Source: Gnetum montanum (Eukaryota > Streptophyta > Gnetopsida > Gnetales > Gnetaceae). Taken from it: a stretch of DNA of 64,000 bases. Below the pieces are notes generated by a model. It made no database searches, had not been told where the DNA came from, and saw only the letters and a program-made list of their open reading frames with translations. The position numbers were made by a program, and so were the translations under genes. Shown in pieces: positions 1-11,869 of the stretch. Each line of letters begins with the position of its first letter. The stretch's first letter is position 1. The stretch is from the NCBI GenBank assembly GCA_015680685.1, contig MNCI01020127.1, forward strand, positions 366,132 through 430,131. Reading direction: 5' to 3'.

Positions 1-78
1 TCCTTGGAATTCGACCGGATTTTGCATGAAATGCTCATACTTGTATGGTTGGGTGTAGGGGTACCTCACCACTTATCA
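1..78 (+). mobile_element. 3' end of a gypsy LTR, truncated by the window edge
   Basis: The stretch ends in the motif shared by the other LTRs here (GTATGGTTGGGTGTAGGGGT, then CCACTTATCA). What follows at 84 is not a primer-binding site but reverse-transcriptase code on the opposite strand. It is therefore the outer end of a 3' LTR or a solo LTR in plus orientation, inserted into element F. The rest of the element and its other target-site copy lie to the left of the window. Confidence 0.75.
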
Positions 79-83
79 ATAAG

Positions 84-530
84 GTGTTGGAATGTTGTAG
101 GGGCATTGCATAGGCCTAACAACATCTTTCTATATGTGAAAGTCCCCCCAGGACAAATAAATGTGGTTTTAGCCTAATCCTCTAGTGCTATTTGGATTTG
201 GTTATAGTCACTATAGCCATCCAAAAAACTATAGTAACAATGCTCAAAAATGGTGTATAACACCTAGTTCACAAATGGCAAAGAAAAATGATCCTTGAAT
301 GTTGGCATGTTTAATAGCCTAAAATTGATGCAGACCCTCCATTCCCACCTTTCTTTAGCACTATCATAAGTGGGCTGACCCACTCACTATTTGCAATAAG
401 ATAGATGAACACCATCTTGAGGAGTTGTTTAATTTCCTCTTTCATGATCTACTTTAGTTTGGGGTTCAACTACCTCTATGGTTACCTCTTTGGTTTCATA
501 AAGGAATATATGTAAATTTGATGTTAGCAT
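84..530 (-). pseudogene. Reverse transcriptase fragment of element F
   Basis: The conceptual minus-strand translation shows gypsy RT landmarks: a V-P-L-V-I-V-like stretch near 385-355, a G-Y-S-D-Y-N-Q-I match (consensus G-Y-S-G-Y-N-Q-I) near 210-185, and G-L-C-N-A-P-T-T-F-Q at 117-84. The YxDD catalytic box should follow but is lost because the LTR ending at 78 interrupts the gene. Several stops and at least one frameshift exclude a working enzyme. Confidence 0.75.
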
Positions 531-1180
531 ATCCTTGGATGAATTCTAGTTAGCTCATAATATGACCAAGCAAAGGTTGTTGGCCATTTGTTAACCACCT
601 CCGATAGCTTTTTTTTTTGCATAAGATCAAGGTTAGCATTGATAATGACTAACTTGCCATTCTTCAAAAAAGCATATTTCATTATGATTTGTAGAGTTTT
701 TAACTCAAGGGGATCTTTTTTAAAGCTCTTAGGAATTTTCAACTCTCCCTTATTGGTGTCATCAGGTTCATTAGAGAGTTGGTGATGAACTTGCTCCAGT
801 TCATCTATGCCTTCAATGTAGGCACTTGTTAGGCTCTCAGTTTGTTTCATGCACAATGTTTAACTACTTTTAGATTTAGCTATCAGTTACTAGGTGTCCT
901 CTTCTTTTGTGGTTGCTATGTATAGATACCTTTGAATTCTTGTAACATCTACACACTACTTGCATACTATGATTATTGTACTTTTAACTATTCATAATTT
1001 CTACATGCAATGGCACCCTATGTCATTGTACATAATGTATGGAAGGTGCTTCCTCTCTATTTTTCCAAAGTTATTTTCCTTGAAAATATCCAAGGAGAGG
1101 TCTCTAATTCCCAACTGCACATCTATTATGCTTAGCCAAGTCCTTCCCATGATGATTAGAAAGTCTCCCTTGTAGTTGTC
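524..1180 (-). pseudogene. Protease-RT linker of element F
   Basis: The minus-strand code links protease to RT. Residues encoded at 856-524 include L-V-I-I-N-A-N-L and T-F-A-W-S-Y, which recur at the same place in A1 (about 10090-10400) and D (about 45199-45408). The 880-1180 part matches the acidic, Cys-containing tail after the protease in C and E but is out of frame here. The role of this linker is not known to me. Confidence 0.6.
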
Positions 1181-1183
1181 TAC

Positions 1184-1582
1184 TCAGATCACCAGGAAGT
1201 TAGTAGGATATGACCATCCACAAACAATGATCACAATGTCCTCCATCAATCCTAAGGGAATGGTGATGGAATGATTTGCTAACTCAAGATGAATGTTGCT
1301 CTTTTTGAGAGGATGTAGGTTCCAAGCTTTGTACATTTCATGAGAGATCAAATTGACACCAGAACCTATGTCCAAAAGAGCCTTGCAAGGCTCCTTTCCA
1401 ATGATTTGTAAGTAAATGATGAGCCTCATAGGATTAGATCTCTTCATGGGAAGGTGGCCAACCTTTATCCAATTTGTGACCCAATGGATCAACATTACAA
1501 TATGCACTATGGTAGGTGTATAGTTTGAAGGGATCTTGAAGGATGTTGCAAAAGAGGAAGGAGAAGTAGAATCAACCACCAC
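1184..1582 (-). pseudogene. Retroviral-type aspartic protease of element F
   Basis: A 132-codon open stretch holds T-N-W-I-K-V-G-H-L-P and then the active-site region A-L-L-D-I-G-S-G-V-N-L-I-S. The usual D-S/T-G triad reads D-I-G. It continues through the flap-like S-I-T-I-P-L-G-L-M-E-D-I segment to W-S-Y-P-T-N-F-L-V-I. In this family the protease cuts the Gag-Pol polyprotein in the virus-like particle. The same segments occur in E (50669-49782), where D-S-G is intact. The third I-I-M-G-R-A-W-L block lies at about 1180-1125 after a frame change. Confidence 0.8.
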
Positions 1583-1599
1583 AAGTTTTTGTGAGGGCT

Positions 1600-3982
1600 T
1601 AGTAGGATTTTTAATTTAGAAAATGGTTGTTTTCAAGGCTTATTATCCAAACCACTAAGTTGGGGAACTATCTATAAGTTAACAGTCCTTGTGACATTTC
1701 TTTGTTATGGCTAGCATGGAATTTTTCCCTGCATAGATGAAGTGAGTAGCAACTGAGTTGAGGGTGGAGGTATATGTGTAGAAGGATGAAAATGGTAATA
1801 TGGAAATGGGGACTCCCCTCTTGGAGATTGTGCTCTAAAATACTTAGAAGGGTAGTAGTAGTACCAGAAAAAGGCATGATTGGAAGAGTCATGCAAAGAA
1901 ATGGGTCGCTAATTATAGTACTCATATGAATTTAACTATTGATAAGGATATTGCTACCTTGGTCGTGGAATCCCTCATGACTGTGGGTGTTACCACTATT
2001 GGTAATGCTTGTGAGGTTAAGGTGGAGCTCCACTTGGATAGTAGGCTTGTTGGTGGAATTGCTTATAGTTGCCTTGAGGATAAGATAACCTCTTAGGTGC
2101 TTACCTTTTCACCAATATAGGATTCAAAGTGCATACCCCAGGTTTCTACAAATGTGACAAAACTAGGCAAGATGCTCATAGTGGTAGATGTCACATCCAC
2201 CATCATCATCTATCATGAAATCCACAACATCTTCAATTTTAGTAGCTTTGCCCTTACCCCTCTCATGGTCATATTCAACTTCCTTCATTTTCCTTTAGTC
2301 ACGATCGCTACCTTGCTCTTTGAACTTCTCTGCAATTTTGAGAGTAGTTTAGAAATTTTCATCTAAAGAGCCCCACATTTTTTCTATCTTAGCTAATATT
2401 TTAGAAATAGATTTTTGTATCAACAAGGTCTTATGTTGCACTACTTCATCAAGTGATGCCTCTTCCTCATTGTCACAAAATTGAACCTTCCTTTCGTGGA
2501 TGGAAGGATCCTAGTTGTATTCCTTTATAGTTTCTATTTTTTTCAACTCTTAATTTTGAAAGCCTTCCTTGGGCATAGATCCTAAGAGTTCTCATCGTCT
2601 TTGTTATAATCCCATCTATGATATGGCATAGGTACTTCCTTTGAGAAAAGAAATGGCCTAGGCATTTGTGTAATAGAGAGTAATATCTGTTCATGGCTAC
2701 ATCCAAGGATTCATGTGTTCCTTTCTTTCACCCTTGGATTTTCTTCCTTAGATTAGACACTTAGGACTATGTTTGATATTTGTCATTGAGGAGTTCAAGT
2801 ATCATACTCCATTGTCTAATTGATTTCGATTCTAAGGACTAGTACTAGCTTTCAGCCTCCTCGATGAGTGTCCTAGGGAATAGCTTTAATTTTTGCCATT
2901 TTTTCTTAATGTTTTATAAGACACATGCATCATGAAAAGCTTGGAGATGGTTCTGTGAATCAAAATTGCATTCCCCTTCAAAATTGGGGATATTATTCAT
3001 GTCCAACCATTTGATTTAGCTATCTTTCACATGCTTTATTGGAATCCTTATTACCTTTGTAATGTTTAGCATATTTTTGGTTGCAAGAAAAGGCTCATCA
3101 TAGTCATGACCCTTATGATGGCCATGATGCCTATGATGCCCCATGCTATCTCTTCATTCATGATGGTTGGCATCCCTTGATTTTCCATGTCCTTAATCTC
3201 TAATGTTTCGGTGGGGTCTATGATCATCTGTGTCCTATCAATCACCTCCATCATGATCTCTTCCTCTTTGGCTTTGGTCAAAGTTGGAGGAAGAAGAAGA
3301 TAAAGATAAAGAAGGTGAAGAGGATGGAGGACTAGCACTAGAATGGTGCTTGCAACTTCCTCTCCTTTGGTCTTGACCACGATCATCATGTTTGTCTTTA
3401 TGCTTATCATTATTCCTACATTGACTCCCTACTTTGGAGCCTCCATGGTCATGGAACCCAATCTTCCTTTATATTTGACCTCAAATTCTAGTTAAGTGCT
3501 CCTTCATCAAAGAAGAGGGAAGGACAATTAGTATTTTGAGAATCCCTAAAGAAGGGATCCTCTCCTTCCTTTTGGCTTAATAGGAACATGGGGCTTGTGA
3601 ACCATTTGCTCTTTGATGCCTCATAGAATGCCTCTATGTATTGATATTTCTTTTGCTAAGCCTTCATGGAATGATAATCTTGATAATCATGATCTTACAT
3701 AGCATACTTAGCATTGACTCGTGCAATACCCAATCTCATGAAACTGTGGAGCAACATCATAGGAACAGATCGATTGAGCAGCAACATGATGTTTCCCTCT
3801 ATGTTCCTACATCATAGTTGTTCATCCTAGTGCAGGATGAAGGTGAAATTTGCAATGTACTCATTTGAATGAGTATAGACCATCTTGCATTGCTGGGGCA
3901 TGGGTGGTTTTAGGAGTTCCTGCCTTTGATTGAAAGTGTTCTTGAATAGTAGCAGAGATTCTTCCCTATGAGAAGAAGCCAT
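1600..3982 (-). pseudogene. Gag of element F
   Basis: The start is placed at the ATG at 3982 (M-A-S-S-H), the same start context as E. The order on the minus strand is: N-terminal segment with Y-T-H-x-x-E-Y and F-T-F-I-L-H (3980-3830); a charged Ser/Glu-rich linker (3410-3066); the capsid-like gag domain with Q-N-H-L-Q-A-F-H-D-A (about 3005-2700); the R-Y-Y-S-L-L-H-K-C-L-G-H motif (2706-2473); and a Pro/Gln-rich tail (about 2120-1600). Gag forms the particle shell. Stops and frameshifts are scattered throughout. Confidence 0.75.
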
Positions 3983-4110
3983 ATTAGTTCTGAAGAAAAA
4001 TAGTGTGCTCTTGTTATTATTATTTTTCTTAACGAGTTTGACTTTAAGGTTTGATACAACATCATTGGATAATTTCACTAACTTCTAGATAGCACACATA
4101 GCTAACTAAA

Positions 4111-4130
4111 GTCCCCAACAACGATGTCAA
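4111..4130 (-). promoter_or_regulatory. Primer-binding site of element F (tRNA-Asp type)
   Basis: On the minus strand directly after the LTR end lies TTGACATCGTTGTTGGGGAC. This is a decayed form of TGGCGCCGTTGCCGGGGA, which pairs with the 3' end of plant tRNA-Asp. Its position fixes the LTR boundary at 4131. Confidence 0.7.
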
Positions 4131-4655
4131 TGATGAGCAATGATCAATCCCTACATCCAACCATACGAATCACTAGCATTTACTAAGTGATTCGATCGAA
4201 TTCTATAGACTTTAGCCCTCTAAGTACACATTAACTAGGTAGCGAATATCAAGGATGTGACCATTGTCTTCCCAGTTCCACTTGTGATGTACAATGATAT
4301 GGTCAAGTGTAATTGAGGCATATGATTTGTATAACTTTTTTGTTTTTTTTTATTAAATTAACTTAAGTATAGAAAATGAGGTAATTAAATGTTTAATTAA
4401 TCTAGTAACTAAGTAATTCCTTAACTAATGGTAACATAAGTATCCAATCCCATCCACTGTACACATCCTAAAGATATTGTAATGCTATTAGATTACCAAG
4501 CATAAGTGCTATTGGGATTACCAAGTATAAAAGTATGTATGAGATGGTCATACTTATGCTCATTAATTACTTGCTATTAGTTAATTAATCAAATGCATGG
4601 ACATAAATTTTGTGAATAGTAAATGCATTAAGAAATCATACACACATTTTTTTGT
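4131..4655 (-). repeat. Truncated 5' LTR of element F
   Basis: Read on the minus strand it ends in CTCATCA and carries the segments common to LTRs here: AGCATAAGTATGACC, the repeated TTGGTAATC units, and AAATCATATGCCTCAATTAC. It matches the downstream two thirds of the A1 LTR. The expected LTR start with TATA box is missing: similarity stops near 4655 and unrelated AT-rich sequence follows. The truncation could be a deletion or a later insertion. Confidence 0.65.
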
Positions 4656-5990
4656 AGATTTGTCTACAACCACAAGCACCTAATGCCCACCAGTATTGAA
4701 TTGGATGCAAAATAATGGTTGTCCCAATTCACGAAATTCATCCAAGTAAAATTTTTTTAACCTCTTCAATAAAGTCCTTCTCTACCATGAAGACATCAAG
4801 TTCTTCTTCAACCAATGTATCACTTTCAAAATTGATGACGTCTTTTTGTGGGTTTCTTTGCTTTATGTGTCTATTGGTTCTTTTGGCTTTGTTTCATCTA
4901 ACTCTCAAGGGACTTTCCAAATTCTTGAAACATAGTATTATAAGAAATATTTTACTAAAGCTTGACAATCAAAAATATATTTTCGAAGTTTCTTAAGGTA
5001 CATGATGTACACATTGATGACATCATCATCAAGCCATTATTTCCACCCAAGTTGGTATATCAACCTGAAAGACAATCTTGTGGTAATGCATGGGAGAAAC
5101 ACTAACATAACAAGAACTTAACTATCAAAACTACCTATGAAGAGCAACCACATCACTCTATTAATTATCCCACATGATTAACTAATCAAGGTAATGAAGT
5201 TTGCAGGCTTCATTATTTGAATTGTACTAGAAGGTTGATCAATGGGGCTATTGAAGTCTACATCAACTACAAATGAACATTCATGAGATCAAAATCAACA
5301 AACATAAATAAGTGACCAAACAAGTTTACATACACATTCTTTTATTTGGATAATCTTTTTTAGATACTTATTTTTTGTCTCCTTCAACTAAATCAAATAA
5401 TATTTTGGCAACTTTAATTGTTGGCATATCAATCATTTCTTTTCAACACATGTATAATACAAAGACCATTAGAATTTTCAAAGATATGAATAATGTATTA
5501 AAACTACAAGGTTTTATAACATGACACAAACCTCTGATAGTATTGACTGCATTGACATTAATGTCTCTACTATCATAAATGTTGAATGTAGCATTTTTAA
5601 AATGATAATTTGTTTATTTAGTATGAAAATTTGGTTGGTCATTTTTTTCATTTTGAGCAATCAACTTATGGATACAACTATTTTCTTTAGCTACATAATT
5701 CTTAATTTTGGCCTCTAATTGCATGTTTTTTTCTATCAAACGAGACTTGTATGATTTTAGCTCCTCCATAGCATTCCAAAGTGCTATATTTATTTGACAA
5801 TAATTATTTAATGTCTCAATCACATGTTCCAGCTTACCCTTGATGGATTAATGAGAGCATTTTTCATGTTGGCAACCTTCATCAGTAGCCTAGCTATAAT
5901 GCTCTTTCATAAAATAGGAGGTCTCACCTTTCTTGGACACTGATGGACTCTTGAATATACTTGTAGTATCTAGGTTGACTATTCCATGAA
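4656..5990. other. Unassigned host DNA left of element A1
   Basis: The region is AT-rich, with no long open frame and no LTR or PBS motifs. A short minus-strand frame at 5823-5614 (69 codons) is rich in Glu, Lys, Asn and Leu and looks coiled-coil-like, resembling in composition the third ORF of A1 and D; I found no shared motif. The sequence continues across A1 at 31968. A 93-codon plus frame at 4715-4996 is Ser- and Leu-rich and probably fortuitous. Confidence 0.4.
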
Positions 5991-5995
5991 GTTGA
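5991..5995. repeat. Left target-site duplication of A1 (GTTGA)
   Basis: GTTGA precedes the TGATGAG start of the A1 5' LTR. GTTGG follows the A1 3' LTR at 31963-31967. One mismatch in five fits an old insertion. Confidence 0.6.
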
Positions 5996-6804
5996 TGATG
6001 AGTTGTCATTGTTGGACTGCATCATCGAGATCTTGGCGATGTAGGATTTGATGCATTGATGTGTACCTATCGATGTGGTACCTTTTCTCCGCCTATAAAC
6101 ATGCACCTACCCACCGCATTTATGATAATATTTCATAGTTATAGCGAAGCTCTTGCATTTTTTCCTTCCAACAGTTAGAATATTTTCTGAGTGCCCATAG
6201 TAGGATTCAAAGAGTGTACGGATGTTCATTCAAGCACTAATGTACCTCAGCACCTCAATGTGAATAGTAATAAAGATGACCTTTCTAATCAAACCTTGTA
6301 GCAGTTGGAATAGGTTAATTATTTTCTCTATGAATTTAATATTCATGCAATTTACTTTAATATTTTAAGTAATTAATTAATATTGATTAAATAGTGAGCA
6401 TAAGTACGACCACTTTGATTATACGTTTAACGCTCAGTAATCCTAGTAGCACTTAACACTTGGTAACACAATGATGTTATAACGTGTTTAGGATGTGTAT
6501 GGAAAGTGGAAATAGATGCTTATGTTAGGTTATTAGATTAAGTAAGAAATTAAATACTTTTATTCTTATTCTTAGGAAACTTAAACCCATAAAAGATAAA
6601 ATGATAAAAATCATATGCCTTAGTTACACTTAATCATACACTTGCACTTCACAAGTGGAATTGGGAAGATAACAATTACCTAGTTAGATTCACCTCCTAG
6701 AACCAGTGTATTTAGAAACCTAAAGTCTTCAAAATTTTATTGAATTGCTAAGTGTATGCTAGACATTCATATGGTTTGGAGTATGGTATACTTGTCGCTC
6801 ATCA
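5996..6804 (+). repeat. 5' LTR of A1
   Basis: It starts TGATGAGTTG and ends CTCATCA, directly followed by a PBS. It contains GCCTATAAAC near 6091 as a TATA-like box, the polyadenylation-signal candidate AATAAAGAT at 6269-6277, an AT-rich middle, and the shared tail with AAAATCATATGCCTTAG. The 3' LTR is only 468 bp because it lacks most of the part between the TATA region and the AGGATGTGTATGG block. Confidence 0.8.
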
Positions 6805-6823
6805 TTAGCATTGTTGCTAGGGA
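6805..6823 (+). promoter_or_regulatory. Primer-binding site of A1 (tRNA-Asp type)
   Basis: TTAGCATTGTTGCTAGGGA follows the LTR end directly. It is a mutated form of the TGGCGCCGTTGCCGGGGA site for plant tRNA-Asp, best preserved here in C and E. Confidence 0.75.
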
Positions 6824-6960
6824 CTTTAGTTAGCTATGTGCACTATCTAGGACTTAGTGAAAATTATTCAACATTGTCGGAATGAACCTTAAAATTGTAG
6901 CCATTTAAGATAGTAATAAAAGTTGTAAAAGCACACTAATATTTTCTTCTAATCAAAAGA

Positions 6961-9460
6961 TGTATTCTTTTCATAGGGATGATTCTCCACCAAGGTTCAA
7001 GCATACATCTAATCAACAAAGGGATGAATGGTCAAATCCACTAGTGCCCCAACAATGTAGAGTCATACATACACATCCTGATGAGTATGTTTCAGATTTC
7101 ACCTTCATCCTGCATTAGGATGAATAGTCGCAAGGGAGGGATATGGAGGGTAACACTATGTTTCTTTCCAAATGATTAGTTCATGTGATGCTACATCAAA
7201 ATCTTATGAGGTTGAGCATCCAAGGGCTTAATGCTAAATATTCTGTGTAAGATCATGACTATTGGGATTACCATCCCATTGAAGCATAATGTAAAAGAAA
7301 TTAATAATAGGAGAGGTGTTATGAAGCTTTAAAAGGAAAACAGTTTAATAATCCCTTATTCCTATTGGACCAAAAAGATAGTGAGGATTCCTTCATTAGG
7401 GATTCTCATTTCATTAACTTTTCTTCCCTTGGTTTTGATGAAGAGTGCTTAAACCAAAACTTATAGTCCATTGTAATCAATATTGGTTTAGGTAAGAATA
7501 GTTCCCATGATCATGGGGGATCCAAGGTAGGAGTCATGACAAGGATAAGAATAGACATCATGGTGATGATCATGACCATGACCACAAAAGATGAAATGGT
7601 AAGCATTGTGTTGGTGCTAGTCCTTCTTCCTCTTTACCTTCATCATCCTCTTCTTTCTCCTCTAGCTTCACCTAAAGCTGTAAAGGATGTGACCATAATA
7701 GAGGTGACTGGTAGGACAAAGATGATTATAGGGCTTGTCAGAATAATTGAGATCAGGGGCATGGGCGATTAAGGAAGGTTTTCCATCATGAAAGAAGGGG
7801 AAGTAAAGGGTGCCATGGGCATCATGGCCATTACAGAGACTATGACCATGATGAGCATTTTCTTGCAACTTGAAACATGCTAAACATTGTGGAGGTAATA
7901 AGAATTCCAACAAGGCATGTGAAAGATAGAAAAATCAAGCAGTTGGATATGAACAATATTCCCAAGTTCAAAGGAGGATACAAATTAGATTCACAAAACC
8001 ATTTTCAAGCCTTTCACAATGCCTATGACTTATAGAATGTGGAGAATGGATGCCATAAATTAAAGCTATTCCCAAGGACACTCATCAAAGAGGCTAAAAG
8101 TTGGTATCAATCTTTGGAGTCAAAATCAATCTGTCGATGGAGTATGACGCTTTAGCTCTTCAATGAAAAGTATCAAATGTACTCTCAAGTATCCAACCTA
8201 AGAAAGTAGATCCAAGATTGGAACTAGGGAACACATGAATCCTTGGATGCAGCCATGGCATGGTGCTATTATCTTTTGCATTGATGTCCTAGCCATGGTT
8301 ATTCTCAAAGGGAGTAGCTTTTTCATATCATAGATGGGCTCCAGACAGAAACACAGAGACCTCTTGGGTTATATGCCCATGGGAGGCTTTTAAAATTAAG
8401 GACCCATCATATTCAAAGGTTGATAGAGTAGGTTGCCAAGGAAGAAGGATAGTTGAGAATCCTTCCATTAGAAAAAGGAAAGTTTGGTTCTATGAAAATG
8501 AGGAGGAGGCACCACTTGATGAGGTGGTGCAATGAAAGACCTTGCTAATTTAGAAGTCTATTTTTGAAATTTCAACCAAGGTAGATAAAATTTTGGACTC
8601 TTTGGATGAAAAGTTCCAAACCACTCTGAAAATAGCAAAGGAATCCAAAGAGAAAAGTAGATCATAGGAGAAGGAAGAAAGCTAAACATGCCCACCAAAG
8701 GGATAAGGGCAAGGTTGCTACATTATAGGAGGTTGTGGAGATTGAAACAGATGATAATGGTGGGTGTGACATCTGCCAATATGAACATCCTAAGAAATTT
8801 TTCTCTATTGTGTCACACTTGTAGGATTTTGGGGTATACGCTTTAAATCCTAGACTAGCAAGAAGGCAAGCACCTAGAAGATTTCCTTTACCCTAGGAAA
8901 TTCCACTAGTAACAAGCCTAATATCCAAGTGGTGCTCCACCAAACCCTTATGAGTAGTACCATCAGTGGTAGCACCCACAATCATGGGAGATGCCACCAT
9001 GAAGGTAGTAATACCCTTATAAGTAGCCTAATCCATATGGGTACTATGTTTACTAGCCCATTTCTCCGTGTGACTCTTCTAGTCATGCTTCATTTCAACA
9101 TTAGTACTACCCTCTTGATTACTACATAGTCCAATCTGCAAGAAGGGAACCCCCATTTTCTCATTATGCTTCTCATCCTTTTGCACATGTTCCTCTACCC
9201 TCAACTCAATTACCACCTACTTCATTAATGCAAGTCAAAATTCCAACATAGCTACAACAACATAATGCTACCATGGATGTTAACTTACAACCAACTCCTC
9301 AGCCAAGTGGTTCAAAAATCAAATCCCAAAAATACTATTCTTTCAAACTAATGATTCTACAAAGCCCTCATAGACTTATGCAGTTGATAGTCTTGCTTCT
9401 TCCTTATCCTTTGCATCCATACCATTCGAGTTCCCTTTAAACCAAACATCTCCCAAAGTG
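6961..9460 (+). pseudogene. Gag of A1
   Basis: Conceptual translation from the ATG at 6961 gives Y-T/H-T-H-P-D-E-Y and F-T-F-I-L-H near 7060-7115, as in F, C and E. A charged Ser-rich linker follows (7500-7860), then the gag domain with F-K-G-G-Y and F-Q-A-F-H-N-A (about 7960-8030), S-W-Y-Q-S-L-E near 8100 and L-L-H-x-C-P-S-H-G-Y near 8275. A Pro-rich tail runs to the protease. Many stops are TAG where relatives have Gln. Gag builds the particle that packages the RNA. Confidence 0.75.
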
Positions 9461-9464
9461 CATA

Positions 9465-10040
9465 TTGTCATGTTAACCTATGTGGTAACTGATTGGATAA
9501 AGGTTGGCCACCTTCCCAGGAAAATATTTGATCTGGGAAGTTCCCTAACAAGGCTCTTCTTAGTTTAGGTTCTAGTGTAAATCTAATTTCTCATGAGATG
9601 TACAATGCCTAGCACTTTCCTCCACTTAAGAAGAGTAGCATTTGTCTTGAGTTAGCAGATTAGTCCATCACTATTTCCTTGGGATTGGTGGAGGACATTG
9701 TAACCACCATTTATGGATAGTCCTATCCTACTCATTTCTTGGTGATCCATGTCGATAATTGTATGAGGGAATTACCAATCATCATAGAAAGGGCTTAGTT
9801 AAGCATCATTAATGCATAGTTGGGAATCATAGACCTTTTCTTAGATATTTTTAAGGAAAATGCATTTAGAAAAATTGAGAAGAAGAGAGTTTCATGCATC
9901 ATGTACACTGATAAAGGGTGCAAATACATGTAGAAACTATAGTATGTGAAAAGTACATCCATCATAGCATGTAGGTAGTGTGCAGATATGTATGAAATTA
10001 AAAGGTGCTTATACATAGTAGCCACAAAGTAGGAGGACAC
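9465..10040 (+). pseudogene. Aspartic protease of A1
   Basis: D-W-I-K-V-G-H-L-P lies at about 9490-9520. The active-site segment reads L-L-S-L-G-S-S-V-N-L-I-S near 9555-9590, so the catalytic Asp of D-S/T-G is replaced and the copy is dead. L-G-L-V-E-D-I-V-T-T (about 9680) and F-L-V-I then follow, and a mutated I-I-M-G-R-A block near 9780. The Cys-containing tail ends at C-L-Y-I-V-A-T near 10020. Confidence 0.75.
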
Positions 10041-10079
10041 CTAGTGGCTAATAGTTGATCTTGATAGTAGCTCAACAAT

Positions 10080-10990
10080 TTTCATGGAACCAACTAAGAT
10101 CTTGACAAGTGCCTATGTTGAAGGCATGGATGAACTAGAGCAATTTCATCGCCAACTCTTTGATGAACCAAATGAAAATTATTGGGAAGAGTTGGAAATC
10201 CCTAAAAATTTCAAATAGGAGCCCCTAGAGTTAAAAAATTTACCTATCAACATGGAATATGATTTTCTAAATAATGGAAATTCGGTGATAATCAATGCCA
10301 ATCTTGCTCCTGAACAAAAAGAGAAGCTATTAAAGGTGGTTAATAAATGATCAATAGTCTTTGCTTGGTCATATCCTAAACTCGCTGAGATTGATCCTAG
10401 GATATTCCAACACTAAATCTATACTAATCCTTCTATAAATACAAAGAGGCAACTGTAATGGTGGTTGAACCTCAAATTGAAGTAGATTATCAAGAAGGAT
10501 ATTGAGAAAATCTTCAAGGTAGGGTTCATCTATCACATTGTAGATAGCAAGTGGGTTAGCCCACTAGTGATAGTGCCAAGGAAAGATGGCAAGTGGAGGC
10601 TCTGTATTGACTTCAATTTGTTGAACATGGCAACCTAAAAATACCATTTCCCATTGTCATTTTTGGACTAGGTGTTGGATACCATCTTTGGGCATTACTT
10701 CTATAGCTTTTGGGATGGTTATAGTGGCTATAACCAAATTCATATTGCACTAGAGGATCAAGCCAAAACCACAATCACAAGTTCATAGGGGACTTTTGCA
10801 TGTAGAAAGATGTCATTTAGTCTATGTAATGTCCTACAACTTTCCAATGCCTTGTCCTTAGCATCTTTTAACAACAGATTGGTAGTTGGGTGAAAGTCTT
10901 TATGGATGACTTCTCTACCTATGGGGCTACATTTGGGAAAGCCCTAGACCATCTTGAGTAAGTGCTAAAAAGGCGTGTGGAGATAAACCT
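10080..10990 (+). pseudogene. Reverse transcriptase of A1 with upstream linker
   Basis: The linker has L-T-S-A-Y-V-E-G-M-D-E-L-E and V-F-A-W-S-Y-P-K-L. The RT domain shows V-S-P-L-V-I-V-P-R-K-D-G-K-W-R-L-C-I-D-F near 10555-10615, S-G-Y-N-Q-I-H-I near 10725, and the catalytic box F-M-D-D near 10898-10910, so the metal-binding Asp pair is still readable. The F-G-L-C-N-A-P region is damaged (S-F-S-L-C-N). In-frame stops include TAG at conserved Gln and Trp sites. RT copies the element RNA to DNA. Confidence 0.85.
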
Positions 10991-11129
10991 TCGGCTCGAT
11001 TGGTAGAAAAGCCATTTGATGGTCCAAAATGACATTGTTTTGGAGCATAGAATATCATAAGAAAGGATTTAAGTGGACCCTAAGAAAATAAGGATTAGCT
11101 AAGGAATTAATTGCCAACCAGAAATTGTT

Positions 11130-11760
11130 AAAGATGTCTAGTCATTCCTTGGACACACTAGTTACTATTGACAATTCATAGAGAATTTCTCTAAAATTGT
11201 TAAATTGTTGGTAGAGTTGACAAAGAATGTTGCTCCATTCATCTAGACTAAGGAATGCGAGAAAGCATTCTAGCAACTCAAGCAGAAGCTTGTAGAAACT
11301 CTAATTCTACAAGTACCTAATTAGTCTAGACCATTCCATATTATGATGAATGCATCAAATTATGCTTTGGGAGCCATGTCCACATAGTTGGATAATCAGA
11401 AATATCCTTACTACATCTAGTGTGTAAGTCAAAGCACTTGGGTACACAGCTGAACTACATCACAATAGAGAAAGAATGAATGGCATTGGTGTATGCCATG
11501 GAAAAATTTAGGCACTATGTGCTTGGGTATAAGGTATTCATGCACACAAAGCATAGTGCAATATGATTCCTAATGAAAAAATCGATGGTGAGCCCCCATG
11601 TGATACAATAGCTTGTGATCTTGTAGTAATTCAATCTCATGATGATAGATCAAAAGGGAACTGAGAATGTGGTCACTGACCACTTGTCTTGGTTGAAGTG
11701 GGACAATAAAGAGGACGAGAGCCCATTGTCTTATTGATATCTTGATGAACTCCTCTTTAC
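11130..11760 (+). pseudogene. RNase H of A1
   Basis: After the RT thumb (F-L-G-H-T-S-Y-Y near 11145, F-S-K-I-V-K near 11190) comes the RNase H entry M-N-A-S-N-Y-A-L-G-A-M at about 11348-11380, where the first catalytic Asp of the D-A-S motif has become Asn. The Y-A-M-E-K-F-R-H-Y-V-L-like helix lies near 11500-11525. In this family the domain removes RNA from the RNA-DNA hybrid and makes the plus-strand primer. The frame is broken repeatedly. Confidence 0.7.
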
Positions 11761-11869
11761 TAGTGCTAGAAATGAATAAGTATCTATTGAACTTAATTAG
11801 TAGATAACATCCTCAATTATCTTCTTACTTAGGAGATGTCACAAGAGTTGGACCACAGGAAGAAATAAT

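Larger units (their letters stand above)
84..4655 (-). mobile_element. Element F: decayed Ty3/gypsy retrotransposon, 5' part
   Basis: Read on the minus strand, this holds a truncated 5' LTR (4655-4131), a tRNA-Asp-like PBS, gag, protease and the first half of reverse transcriptase, in that order. The RT is cut at 84 by a foreign LTR. All coding parts carry many stops and frameshifts, so the copy is old. The order and the gag and protease motifs match elements A1, C, D and E in this window. RNase H, integrase and the 3' LTR would lie beyond the left edge. Confidence 0.8.

Noticed and set aside
4715-4996. 93-codon plus-strand frame with a hydrophobic segment, considered as a small membrane protein
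   Set aside because: Ser-rich and Leu-rich by base composition; lies in decayed repeat DNA; no start context or homolog in the window.
4646-5100. Copia-type RT or RNase H on the minus strand near 4640-5100
   Set aside because: Some residues recall copia motifs, but no catalytic box could be placed and the frame is full of stops.
7536-7772. Met-rich 78-codon plus frame in A1
   Set aside because: It is a shifted reading of the charged gag linker; the correct frame gives His/Asp/Arg-rich peptide as in C.
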